A DNA stretch of 64,000 nucleotides from Anastrepha obliqua (taxonomy: Eukaryota; Arthropoda; Insecta; Diptera; Tephritidae). This document shows, one piece after another, positions 44,250-55,379 of the stretch; the first letter of the stretch is position 1, and each line of letters opens with the position of its first letter. The stretch is taken from assembly GCF_027943255.1 (NCBI RefSeq), contig NC_072895.1, positions 30,106,001 to 30,170,000 of the forward strand, in the 5' to 3' direction. A program made the position numbers and the translations under genes. The notes under the pieces were generated by a model. That model searched no databases. It had not been told where the DNA came from and saw only the letters and a list, made by a program, of their open reading frames with translations.

Positions 44250-44620
44250 CTTTTTTGTGCGAATTCGAGGTCGCCGTAGTATTGTTAAATTTGTCACAGA
44301 ATTTATGGTAAGACTAAGTACTTGGTTTTGCCCTAGTATACCGTCAGTTCCACTGGTGCCGACTCCTTTAGCCGTAAAAGCGGCGGCGACATCCCGCTTG
44401 GTATGGCCGATGATGTCGATGTCATCAGCATACGCAATGAGCTGGACACTTTTATAGAAATAAGTTCCGTTTGGATGCACTTCCACCCCGCGAATCGCAA
44501 TCTCCCTAATAGAGTTGAAGTGATTGCATAACCTTATCTGAAGACTCGAACGGTGTCAAAAGGTACGGAGAAGTCCTTTCCTATCTTGACGAGGCTTTGT
44601 GTGCGGCTCAGTGCACAAGA
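44250..44620 (-). pseudogene. RTE-like non-LTR element fragment (copy 4)
   Basis: Minus-strand reading: LVKIGKDFSVPFDTVRVFR, then in another frame GTYFYKSVQLIAYADDIDII (intact palm motif near 44430) and AAAFTAKGVGTSGTDGIL. It parallels 13085-14090 but is short and breaks off next to the DD37D element, which probably inserted here. Confidence 0.74.
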
Positions 44621-44629
44621 CCGCCAGCA

Positions 44630-46600
44630 AAAAAAAAAAAAGAATTATAAAAAATCAATGTGAGTTTTGAGTTTCCTTAACGTGCAGGTACGTACAAAAT
44701 TCAATTGGCTACACAACTGCATACCTAAAATTTTTCTAGAAATTCTATTGAAATTTTAGGGACGTTTTTTGCATTTTTCTAATTTTGTCCAAAGTCAAAT
44801 ATTTGAGTTATATGGTCCCTCTTCTAGCATGAACTATATTTTTAAATTACAATAAAATAAAAACATTGAATAACAAATAAATCAAAACTTTGCATTATGA
44901 CGCGCTACTATTATTATGATCGTAGGTGTTTATATGTTTGTATGTATTCTGCACATTTGCGCAGAGCCTCTATGTGTGCATGCTAAATTATTAGTTTTGT
45001 TGTTGCTTTTGCAATTTTCATACATTAGTTCCTACACAAGTCGGCCATAGCGCACATTTATATCGGCCCTTTGTTGCTGCTGTCAACGCAGCAGTTAATG
45101 CAGCCCACGCGCATGCGCCTTCGGGTACTTCAACAAAGCCCTTTGGCTATGGACAAGCAGACAGAGGTTAGCAGCAGACTGATATGCCACGCAGCAACAT
45201 GTTTTTGTATGAAAACGTCAATGAAATAAATTCAATTTTGTTATTGTGAAAATTAATAGACACACTTGAGGAACAGACAAGGTGACTAGATGAACTTCAA
45301 AATGTTTACTATGCGCCGATGCCATTTCGGGGCTGTGAAGAACAAGCAGGCTTTTGCTACACATGCACATTCATATGCATTCACGTGTGAGCAAGTGAGG
45401 CCCGCACGCGCCAACAACAAATATGAACGCACTTTCCGCTGCAGCTGCTGCTGCTGCGACGTATGTAGGTATGTACATTAAAGACAACAACTAATATAAC
45501 TAAGTGCAACAACATGCTTGGCAATAATAGTAAAAATGTTAGAACTTCTTGTAGAGCATAAACAATGAGTGAGAAGAAACAGCAACAAGTATGGCAACAT
45601 GTTGATAGTGAGAATATACGCAGAATGTTGCAGCTAAAGACAGAGCCGCTAGCCAATGGCCAGCTGAAAGACCTAAGGGCCATCACCACGCTTCAAGGTG
45701 GCGTTGAGGCAAAAGAGCCAAATCAAATTTATATCAAATCACTTAAAAACGAATTGCATGCTATACAGCATCCTCGTGTGCTCAGTTATGCGGTGCGATT
45801 GTTTTTTTTTTTGTTTTTTGTTGCAGCTTTTGCTAGCAATACAGATTGAGTTGACGGAAAAATTTAGTGCAAATTCATTCGCCTGAAATGAAAAGGAATC
45901 GGTTGTGGAACCGACTATCCTCCTTCCTTCAATATTGTTGCGGGCGCTTTTGCGTACTCCTCTGCGTCTGTCGCGCCACAGAATGGCGAGTTCCGGATGC
46001 TGCGTGTTGGCAATTGTCTGCTATCCATCGCTTCTTGCTGCCTACCTGCCAGTTGCAACTTTATGAACATCACCAGCTCATTCATTCCATCCATTGACAA
46101 ATAAATTAAGATGCTTGCGAGCCGATAATGTGCCACAATAAACGACGTTGTGTGTTGTTGTGAATGCTGTAAAGGGAAGGAAGTGCGAAGAGAGAGTAAG
46201 CATTTGCATACGAGGCGGCAGTATAAGCCATGTATGTATGTATGTATTGCACATATCTACACATGCACACACATTCGTGCATATGTAAGAACGAGTCTAC
46301 TAGGCAGAAAGTGAACTCGTTGCGTTGACGGTTAGACGTGCGGATAGACATATCATCAAAGACTGGGTAGCGAAAAGACTATTTTAAAGAATAAGCATTA
46401 CGCCGTGTGCACACAAACGGGCCCACTTTGCCATAAAAACATGTGTACCCACATACGGGCATTAGAGGTATGACTTTCCAACTTTGGAAAAAATGTTAAA
46501 TATTTACATACGCGTTCAAAATAATAGTAGAGTTATGGACTACAGAGTTTCAACTATTTTGTTTTTTTGGACTTAATTTTTTTATGTTTTTAAAAATGTA
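44630..46600. other. Intergenic stretch, possibly host DNA
   Basis: No TE or gene motif recognised. It includes a Gly/Ala-poor mixed region, GCTGCTGCTGCTGC at about 45440-45455 and a TATG repeat at 46230-46247. An open frame at 45565-45849 (MSEKKQQQVWQHVDSENIRR at its start) has no recognised domain and no supporting context. Confidence 0.4.
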
Positions 46601-46608
46601 TAGTGTGT

Positions 46609-47481
46609 TCTACAACAAAACCCACCAACCTGCAAACTATGTACCAACTTCACTAAAATTTAACAAATTTCAAAAAATTGCCATCAACACGTGCAACTTT
46701 TAAACCTGAACTTTTAGAAAATTTGAAAATATTCAGTTTTATAGCTCATGTTGTTTTAGGTTGAAAGTGTAAACTTGAAGTCATCCAAAAATCACGTTGA
46801 TTTTGACAATATTTTTTTTTTTGCATGCGATGTTGACAATTTTCTTTCATATAAAGCAAATAAAGCTTGGAAGTATTTTATATGGCAGAAAAAGGTCAAC
46901 AATTTTCACTCCAGCAACAACCGTTTCAACAATTTTTTTTTTTAATTTTTTTAGATTAATATTTTGGTTTTTTTTTTAATTTTTGTTTTGCTTGGATTTT
47001 TGTATTTATACTTTTAAATACAATACTTTTCACACCAGCAACACACGTTTCAACCAATTTTTTTTATTTTTTTTTTAGTTTTTTTGAAATTTTTTTTAGA
47101 TAAATTTTTTTTGCTCATATTTTTTTATAGATATATTAAAACAATTTTTTTTTTAGATTTATTATATTTATTTTTGCTTGTATGTTTCTAAAAATGTTTC
47201 TACAACAAAACCCACAAGCTTAAATTTTTGTAAAACTTCAATTCAATAAATTTCACAGAATTGCCATCAAAATGTGCAACTATTAAATCAGAATTTTTAG
47301 AAAACTTTCAAACATGCATTTTTATAGCTCATTTTGCTCTAGGTTGAAAGTGTAAGTTCGAAGCCGCTCAAAAATCGCGTTGATTTAAAAAAAAAATTTT
47401 TTTTACATGCCATGTTGACAATTTTCTTTCATATAAAGCACATGCTCGGAAATATTGTAAATGGAAGAAAATGCTCAACAC
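46609..47481. repeat. Direct repeat, two units of about 290 bp offset by 590 bp
   Basis: Unit 1 (46609-46903) and unit 2 (47199-47481) share CTACAACAAAACCCAC, a TTGCCATCAA block, TTTATAGCTCAT, AGGTTGAAAGTGTAA, GTTGACAATTTTCTTTCATA and TAAAGCA in the same order. Between them a CACxCCAGCAACA...CGTTTCAAC motif also occurs twice (46907 and 47033). No coding content. It is probably a non-autonomous repeat or an old tandem duplication. Confidence 0.72.
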
Positions 47482-47649
47482 TACCGCGAAAAAAAAAATA
47501 TAAAAAGTAAACAGATTTTTTAGGCGCATGAAACTTGCCCTTCTAAATATAAAGGGTCATCAATTTAGAGGTATCGGATTTAAATTGAAATAAAATAACG
47601 AAGTTTAAAATTCATTAAGCAATCTTTATTATTTTTGTGTAAAGCTAAT

Positions 47650-48180
47650 CGTGACATTTATTTTTTAAAGATAATCCCTTTCAAATGACTCGCTCGAGGA
47701 CTTCGATGGGTATCTCTTGAATAACTTAAGTGATATTGGCTTCAAATACCGCAGTTGAAGCTGGTTTATCCACAGAGTTTTCAGAGTTTACATACCCCCA
47801 CAAACAAAAGTCCAAAGGCGGGATATCACACGATCTTGGTGGTCAAGCCACTGGTCCGAGACGAAAGATGAATTGCTCAGCAAAACGACGTCGCAGTAAA
47901 TCCTTTGTCTCGCAGGCTGTATAACAAGTAGCACCGTCTTGTTGGAGCTACGGCTTGTTGTTGTAGAGATTACGGGTTTGAATTTCCGGTATACCGCATG
48001 AAAAAGTCGTTTATAATAGCACGATAGCCTCGACTTTGAAGAAATGTGGACCGATGATTCCAAGTATGGCAATTTTGCTTATTGTTACTGTTACGAGTCC
48101 TTTTGAACCTTTCACGGAAAAAAGATAAAAATAACCAACCATATCTACTCGTAGTTATTTCCATAGAACTGCTAAACATA
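47650..48180 (-). pseudogene. DD41D transposase C-terminal half (copy D)
   Basis: Minus-strand reading: GYRAIINDFFMRYTGNSNP, then QQDGATCYTACETKDLLRRR, FAEQFIFRLGPVA, a stop in place of Trp, PPRSCDIPPLDFCLWGYVN and IPIEVLERVI. Second-to-third Asp spacing is 41. The RLGPVA motif groups it with copy A at 4185-4598 rather than with the copies at 25441 and 26830. It is inactive because of a frameshift and the stop. Confidence 0.76.
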
Positions 48181-48184
48181 ACAA

Positions 48185-49105
48185 ATATCTAAAATGTAAG
48201 GACCACACGAGTTCCTATGCCGATTTACCACAAGAATGCGCAAAACGATAGCATGATGATGGAAAAGAGTCATACCCCTAATATATGTGTAGGTAGGTAT
48301 GCATGTAAATGTGTGTATAACTTTCCACGTGCAGAACTACAAATGCGAGGTAGGTAACTCTCTCCCCACCGTTCCCAATCCTGCACGGAGGGAAGCTCAG
48401 CCCACAACTGCCAACAAATCCGTGCCTTTTTTGCATTGAAAACATTGCTAATTAGTTGGAGACTTCGAACTGGAATGTGCCATGGACAGCTGCGGACTGA
48501 ATGTTCTATTTGGTATTATGCAACAGAGTACGTTTGTATGTATGTATTTATGTAAAAAGCTCGTGCCATGGAATGAGGAAGTTAGTTAGATTGATACTTG
48601 TATTAGAAAGCGAATTGACGCGAAACTAATTGATGTGTTGACATTGGCATTACATTGTCTTCAGCAGTACTTCAGCAGTGCATTGATTCTGAAGAGCTGC
48701 AGCAGTTTCCTGAATAAATTTGTTGGAGTGATACAAAGCAGAAAGTTGTAGTTATCATGGAAATTTATTACACTTAATAAATCGATATCTGTTTTACTTA
48801 CTAGGAACCAAATGAATCCGCAATTTCTGAGGAATGGAAATTTTCTGTTGAAACAATGAAGTTGGAGCGATGGAGAAGTGTTTTTAGAGTTTGTAGTCCT
48901 AGTTTTTTTTTTTTTAATTTCACAATTTATGTATTCTCAGACCATCAAACGCTTTACTGTTTTGATGTTTTATTCGATAGAGTGTTCTTTTATGCACAAT
49001 GTATAAAATATTTTATTGAAAGATCGTAGTTCAGATACTGAAGGAAGTGCGCCAAAATCGAATTAACAGAAAATTTCAGTTGTGCAAAAAAAATTACGAA
49101 AGTAA
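48185..49105. other. No recognisable gene
   Basis: AT-rich, with TATG-type simple sequence at about 48280-48320 and 48529-48554. No coding motif. Confidence 0.4.
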
Positions 49106-49108
49106 ATG

Positions 49109-49400
49109 AATTATTGGCGCGCACACTTCAGTGTTTGGCTGAGCTCCTCCTCCTATTTGTGGCGTGCATCTTGAAGTTGTTTCACAAATGGAGGTCCTAC
49201 AGTTTTCAGCTGACTTCGAAAGGCAAATAGTTTTTATAAGGAGTTTTTTCATAGCAGAAATACACTCGGAGGTTTGCCATTGCCTGCTGAGGAGCGACTG
49301 CTTTTAGAAAAACTTTCTCTATTGTTTGGTGTTTCATGCACGGAAATTCGAATGTACGAATGGTAGACATCCATTAACCCATTCAGCTACGGCGGCAGCT
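49109..49400 (-). repeat. tRNA-derived SINE-like repeat (copy 5), nearly full length
   Basis: Reverse complement of the 56648 copy: TTATTGGCGCGCACACTTCA at the left (SINE 3' end), GGCTGAGCTCCTCCTCCTAT, CACTCGGAGGTTTGCCATTG, and a tRNA-like head at the right. The head holds a B-box-like ATTCGAATT, in reverse, near 49350 and CAGCTACGGCGGCAGC at the 5' end. It is among the best preserved copies. Confidence 0.82.
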
Positions 49401-49409
49401 AAAATAATT

Positions 49410-50095
49410 TAATCAATATAAATAGTGAAACGACAAGAAACCCACAGGCGGAAGACGTCGTACCGAAAAGCCGTCTCGCTTCCTCCACTCCATCCGAAGG
49501 TCGGCCAAATCTTGATACGCTCAGCGCTTTGATGGACTCATAAAGTTCGTTATTTTGCCGACTGTGGAATTTGGCAAGTCCTTGCTCATCCTTAAGAAAC
49601 GAAACTTAAACAGAGTTTGATGCTCTATACGAGAAAAGTGCAATAATACGGTCGTAATATATAGAAGTTGGCACTATTTGTAATCAATAAAAAATGCATT
49701 TATTGAAGGCGGTGGCACTAGACCAACAACAATGTTTTGTACGTTTGATTGTCACGGCAATGTATTGGCAAAGTAGAAAACAAAATATGAAGTCGCGTTG
49801 TTTTATTCTGTGCTGACAGCTACATGGACACAGCGAAAGAAAAAAAAACAAATCAGCTGATTTATCAACACCACCTTTGATAGATTCGCCGTGAATCAAG
49901 CGTTTGAAATTTGCTCCGTTAGCCAAACGTCGTCGCAGTCTACCATGAATTGCCTGATAGGGCTGAATACTTTTAAAAATTATTTTGCTTGACGGTATTT
50001 TCATTCATAAGGCAGGGTTTATTGAGAATACAAAGTTCGTATTTTTGAATTTTTACGAAAATGCTTGTAGGCGTCTGTTTCAAAATGGCTGTCGC
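49410..50095. other. No recognisable gene
   Basis: Mixed composition. Minus-strand frames near 49684-50004 (AIHGRLRRRLANGANFKRLI) look protein-like but match nothing I can name. Confidence 0.4.
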
Positions 50096-50099
50096 AAAA

Positions 50100-50990
50100 A
50101 ATATACTTCACAAATCTGTCAGAAGGACAGTTAACATCGTATTTCTCCGAACTTCGAACAGTTCTCTCTATCCGCAAACTAGAGTTTGAGGGTCGTGCTA
50201 GGACAATCTTTCCAAATAGGCAGGATTGGATCGAGGAGAAAATCTGCACAAAAGCTTGCACCTCTGTCTTCACTGATAGAATCGGGCCAGCCAATTTATC
50301 TATCTCCTTTAAACTGCCGAACACTGCTAGTGTTTTTTAAGCAGAAGTCTTTGCGATCCTGCAGACATGCGAAATTCTTACGGAACGCGGGAGCGAGGGA
50401 GATATAAATATTTTCTCCGAGAGTCAAGTCGCGATTAAGGCTCTAATGACGCCATGGTGCAAAAATAAATAAGAAAACTCCTGTAAGGAGACCTCCTACC
50501 CGGTCATCGGCATCGCCCTGACAGCTGTTAATGGGGAACTGCACAAATCATTTCTGAGGAAAGCGCAGAAAAGATGGAACTCCATTTCTTCATGTGCTAT
50601 TTCGAAAGCCCTTTGGCCCCAGTACAATATACGGAGGACTGAGAAAGTCCTTTGGACTCCTCGTCATTCAATTTCCAAACTCGTAGCTGTGTTTACCGGT
50701 CACTGGACGATCGGCATACACGCGAAAAAGCTAGAGTAACAATTTAACCTCCATTGTAGAAGCTCTTTCAAAGAAAGAGACTGTAGAGCATTTTCTCTGT
50801 AAATGTCCGGGTTCGGCAGCTAGATCGCTAAGGTCACTGGGCGCTCCTTTCTTCGACAACCTAGGGCAGTGCGCCAACCTAAGTCCAATCAATCTCCTTC
50901 ATTATATCAACAGCTCTGGCTGGTTGTAGATATCTGCCTGTTGGAGGTCTCACAATGGTATCAAAGCGGCGCTTTAGTGCTATTTAATGT
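50100..50990 (+). pseudogene. I/LOA-group non-LTR element RNase H, CCHC tail and 3' end
   Basis: Reads ANLSISFKLPNTASVF, AEVFAILQTCEILTERGSEG, INIFSESQVAIKALMTPWCK (RNase H), a VFTGHWTIGIHAKKLE block, KKETVEHFLCKCPGSAARSL and a C-terminus LSPINLLHYINSSGWL followed by a TAG near 50930. The 3' untranslated region contains TCACAATGG, GGCGCTTTAGTGCTATTTAA and GCCAGACTGGCACTATAACC. Several stops are present and the RT is gone. A piece of the same 3' end lies antisense at about 7345-7410. Confidence 0.77.
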
Positions 50991-50999
50991 GTGCCAGAC

Positions 51000-52885
51000 T
51001 GGCACTATAACCATTTCACCTACCTATCTGTCAGAAAACTAATCAAATGTTTTTTGACTTTTGGATTTAAGGCGGCAGCGGCATGCGATATAATTTGCAG
51101 GGACTAATATCTACCCTACCTCGCATGTGCGGTAAATTCAAGTAGTAAAATTTATCCGCTTCTAATAAGTTCCTCTAGATAAAATAGGCCCAAGCTCCAC
51201 TAATACCTTTTATCTATGCGCTTTGATGGAGAATAAGAAGATTTGCATATCGTTGGTTACTTCCGAGTACTTTCCAACTCTCATTGGAGGTTCCACTACC
51301 ACTCTTTCCCCTAACGTTTTTTTATTTTCATATTCGCACAAACAACACCACACGCACTCACCCAACTGCTCAACTTGGCGGTAGCTGTGCAACTGTCAAC
51401 GCTGCCAGTTCGAATGTCTTTCATACGACAACAACTTACCTACTACATCGCGATCTCGAAAACATGCGAATTCGCACTCTAATCAGAGATGATTAATTAA
51501 CATTGATAGCGGAACACGGCGACAAAAAAGGAGACCGTGACATTGGGCCCATGGGTTGAGGATTGAGGATGTTACAACAACTGTTGGCACAACAACAAAT
51601 ACACACATCTCACAGGCGACAAGCACGAGCATAGATCGCTGGGCATGCAAAGGAAAAAAATTATTTAAATTGAAAAAACAAATAGACAAAAAATGAGCGA
51701 AAAAAATCGGTTATGTTAAATGAAAGCGAAAGCGAAAAAGTGCACAGCGCAAACAAAAGAAGCCAGTGACAAATGCGAAACTCCTAACTCTCCTCCAACA
51801 TCGAGTAGAGTTTCGCACGCGGTCGCCAACAACTGAGCGCAATTTGCATGCCTTAGATGCTGTGTTTCATATTGGCCAATCAAAGTGAATCAGTGCGAGT
51901 GCTGAATCCGCCTATGTTGCATGGAAAAATGTATACAAGCCTGTGTGTGTGTGTGTATGAGTTCGCTGAGTGTTGCCGGTCACTGGCAACGACCTTCAAC
52001 TCGACTGTAACCTTGTAAATGTATCGATTGAGCGTACGAAACAACCAGTTAGCAGCTAGTCAGCTAATGTTCGAACGGCGGTGGCTTTTCTACAATTGCT
52101 GATTTGCGTTAATTTTTTTTTTTCGTTTTCTTTTTTTAATTTTCGGCGTAGTCCGTCAGCGACAGTGATCGCTCACTTGCCGCCAACAACTCGTTCGCTT
52201 TAAATGCAGCAGCAGCAGCGGCCGCGCAAAGTGTGTTTTCGCTCGTGCGCGCTGTCCAATATTCCCGCTGTCCCTGCCAAATAAGCTACCACTTTACCTT
52301 CATCATAGCAGCCGTTGGATTTGCGCTGTGGCGATCATATAAATTGCAACCAACTAACCAATCTACCGACCTGGCTACCTATGGACCGACCAAAGTGTCA
52401 CAGCGTGCATTAACAGTTCAACAATGCAACTAACTATATGACAATTCCTCAGTCCCCAACCCTCAGCCACCGCCAATCCCATTACCCAGCAACATAAATT
52501 GCCGTTTGTTTGCTTGTAATCAAATTTGTTTCTACACAATTTGCACATTGCTTCGCATGGCGCACTCGCTCGTTCTCGTTCTTTTCGTTTTGACTGTTTC
52601 TGACAACAATTGGAGCAGCAAACGCTACCATGTTTTGTTTACAATCGAACTCAAAAATCGTACGGATAACCGAGAAAAATAAATGCGCCGCGTTTGTCGG
52701 TCTAACTGACTGAAAGTGAGCGCTACCTGCATACAAAAAAGAAGGAAAACGGGGTATCTGACGGGTAGATGCCGCCAGTTACGTGCATTGTTCCAAGCCC
52801 AATTAACATCTAATACATAATCTCCAGGCAGTTTTCACCTCGTACTGCCATCAATTTTATCAAACTTTTCAAACGAGAATAACTC
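51000..52885. other. TE-poor stretch, possibly host intergenic DNA
   Basis: No TE motif recognised. It contains a (GT)n tract at 51941-51958, a (GCA)n tract at 52206-52220 within a locally GC-richer stretch (about 52140-52260), and T-runs near 52110-52140. No supported exon is visible. It is the best candidate in the window for non-repetitive host sequence. Confidence 0.45.
51941..51958. repeat. (TG)n microsatellite
   Basis: About eight uninterrupted TG units ending in TATGAG. Confidence 0.88.
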
Positions 52886-52899
52886 GAGATCAGAGAAAG

Positions 52900-53165
52900 G
52901 GCTATGATCACTGAAAACAGCGTTATGAAGTCTAAGACGATCATAAATAGATGGGTGTGATGGTTTAAGAGGTAAGATCAGAAGATCATTGACATGCTTG
53001 TGACAAATCCGAACTTATCGCCAAGTGAAGCTGAAGCAGTTTTAAGGAAAAGTGGTGTTAATGTATCCAAAGACAGGATTCGATGACATTTACGTGCAGA
53101 AGGCCTCAAATTACGGAACACATTGAAAAAAGCCGCTGCCCTCATTATCGCAGATTGAAAACATG
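52900..53165 (+). pseudogene. Tc1-like transposase helix-turn-helix fragment
   Basis: Across frames the plus strand gives DQKIIDMLVTNPNLSPSEAE, AVLRKSGVNVSKDRIR, HLRAEGLKLRNTLKK and a KPLPSL segment. This is a Tc1-type N-terminal segment of the QKIIDLVxxxPxLSxR...VSxxTVxRxLxxxGLKxRxxxKKPLL kind. It joins directly to a DD37D transposase of a different type at about 53165. Confidence 0.6.
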
Positions 53166-54204
53166 TTTATCGCACCATTACTCGTTATAATGATACTGAT
53201 AGCATCGCGAAACGTCATGAAGGTGGTCATCAAAGGACTGCAACGACACGTGAAATGGTGTATAAAGTGAAGAGGCTGCGTGAGCGAAATCGCCGACGAA
53301 GTGCCAATCAATTGGCAAAAGAACTGAAAATATCTGATCATAGTATCCGCCCCATACTGAAAAATGATCTCAAAGTCAAGCCTTACAAGATCCAAAAGGT
53401 GCATGATCTCACACCACAGCAGCAACAAATCAGACTTGAGAGCACGAGGGATTCGCTTCGCTTGGCCGAAAGCAGTCAATTTCTGAAGAATTTGTGTTTC
53501 TGACGAGAAAATTTTACAAATTGAGCAATTCATAAACTCCCAAAACGATAGGTTTTATTTGACTGAGAATTTGGGTCATCGATTGGCCACCAGGAGGCGA
53601 CATCCGCCACAGGTAATGATTTGGGCTGCTGTAACCGCAGATGGGAGCCCTCCAATCGTTTCCATCGAGCCTGGCGTCAAGGTAAATGCGAAATAATATC
53701 GGGAAAGTATTCTGGAGGTTGCTTTGAAGCCATGGGCGGACAAATAATTCGGTGACAGACCATGGACATTTCAACAGGACTCGGCACCGTCTCACAAAGC
53801 TCGATTGGACTAAGAATGGCTGAAAAACAACGTTCCGAACTTCATAATGTCCACAGGATGGCTCTCAAATTCACCGGACGCAAATACGATGGATTATTCT
53901 CTTTGGGCCATTTTGGAGGACAACGTCCCAACTAAAAGATTCACCAGTCTCGAGGCGCTGAAAAAAGCCATTGTCCGCGAGTGGGCCAAAATACTTGCAA
54001 GTCACATTCGGGCCGCTTGCGATTCATTTCTGCACCGTTTCAAGGCCATAGTCAAGACAAAAAGTGATCATATTGAGCAAAAGTAAAATGATTCTGAATT
54101 TCGTATTATTTTCACACATATTTTACTTTGAAATGAATAACAGTAATTTTGCAAACTAAATTGATTTCCTTTTTAATTGGTTACACTTCGAGGACAGGAC
54201 CCTG
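53166..54204 (+). pseudogene. DD37D Tc1/mariner-superfamily transposase with right terminus
   Basis: Reads YRTITRYNDTDSIAKRHEGG, EMVYKVKRLRERNRRRSANQ, LAKELKISDHSIRPILKNDL (paired helix-turn-helix motifs), then after a frameshift SDEKILQIEQF (first Asp), NDRFYLTENLGHRLATRRRH, PPQVMIWAAVTADGSPPIVS, WTFQQDSAPSHKARLD (second Asp) and NSPDANTMDYSLW (third Asp), with a stop at 54084-54086. Spacing from second to third Asp is 37. Three stops and one frameshift are seen. After the stop, 54169-54204 looks like the right terminal repeat (reverse complement CAGGGTCCTGTCCTCGAAGT) followed by TA. The matching left repeat was not found. Confidence 0.8.
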
Positions 54205-54206
54205 TA

Positions 54207-54660
54207 TTATATTAAAATTCAAGGGTTTACGACTTGTAATAAAATAATAAAAAATCTGGAAAAAAAGTTTAAAATGTTGATGAAAAATTTGTTGTATGAA
54301 ACGATTAATACAACTGTAAGTAGTCATCGTTAAGTCTTCTCCGTAACCCTCAAACCTAACTGCTCACCCCTCCCTATCTTTCTTTCTTCCGTTTGGTCTC
54401 CCAGTGATATCAAAAGGGATAAAAGTGTGTGTTTTTATCCACTCGCATTGGCTACATTGGTTCCATGTCGTGGCTTCCACCAGTTAAAAAGTATTCAAAA
54501 AACTGAAACTAGTGGATATTGTTAATTTTTCCGTTAAAAATAAATTCCTAATTTTTATACGCTATACTGCTAACTGATGGTGATGGTGGAGATGACGCAT
54601 GGGAATGGCACAGCCCAAACCCAATTAGCACAAAAGCTGCCATTCTGATACACAACTTGT
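54207..54660. other. No recognisable gene
   Basis: AT-rich, no motif recognised. Confidence 0.4.
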
Positions 54661-54669
54661 AGAACCACT

Positions 54670-55370
54670 GCTTTGTACTAGCCGAACCATCTTGATTTGA
54701 CTATGAATCTGGCCATGTCGTCTATTTCCTTTTCCGCTATTTCTTTCAAGTTAAACATCGAGAATTCCCCCAGCATTTTAAGTCGTAGAGCACTCAGACT
54801 TGGGCACTCACACAGAAAGACTATTACCTCAGATTCTGCTTGATTGTAGCTTCTATATCTGTCTTTGTACGACCACCTCATCATCTTGGCATTGAAGTGG
54901 CACGGAACCATCTTCAAATGGCACTGGTAGACGCAACTTTCAACCGCGGTTAACCTGTTCTCGACAAATGGTCGGAGAACAAGAAACGACTGTCTCGCAT
55001 AATCGTCGACCATGTCATGGCGAACCCGGAGAATCAATCACCAGCTTTGGATTCGGTGGGGGTGGTTCGTGGTCACCGTGTAATCACTAGTGGCCGGTTA
55101 TTGTTGAGGTAATTCGGAATATGTCTGCTTGTGGCTTTCTTAACAGCTTATAAGTTCTAGATTTGTTAGAATTGGGTAACGTTTGTTTAGTTATTTTGCA
55201 GGTATCCGTGTTAATCCATTTGTTAAGGGCCTGTCTCTGAGATAGTCAGAATATCTCCCTTTTGCGCATGCCTTGGCGACAGCTTATTTCAACCATTTCG
55301 GATTCGTTATAGGATGTCCCCTGTCTTGCCAGTTCATCAGCTTTCTCCCATCCTACTATGTTTCTATGGC
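54670..55370 (-). pseudogene. I/LOA-group RNase H C-terminal half and CCHC tail
   Basis: Minus-strand reading: VGHRNIVGWEKADELARQG (last RNase H block) near 55330, then degraded sequence, MRDSRFLFSDHL-like and CHLKMVPCHFNAKMMRWSYK. The tail AESEVIVFLCECPSLSALRL and MLGEFSMFNLKEIAEKEIDD follow, with a stop near 54678. It is 5'-truncated and frameshifted. Confidence 0.72.
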
Positions 55371-55379
55371 CTACTTCTA

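Noticed and set aside
45565..45849. Possible small host gene
   Set aside because: Starts with a plausible ATG but has no recognised domain, no splice or promoter context and ends in a poly-Phe run; left as unsupported.
53111..53533. 140-codon open frame on the minus strand
   Set aside because: Antisense to the DD37D transposase helix-turn-helix region on the plus strand.
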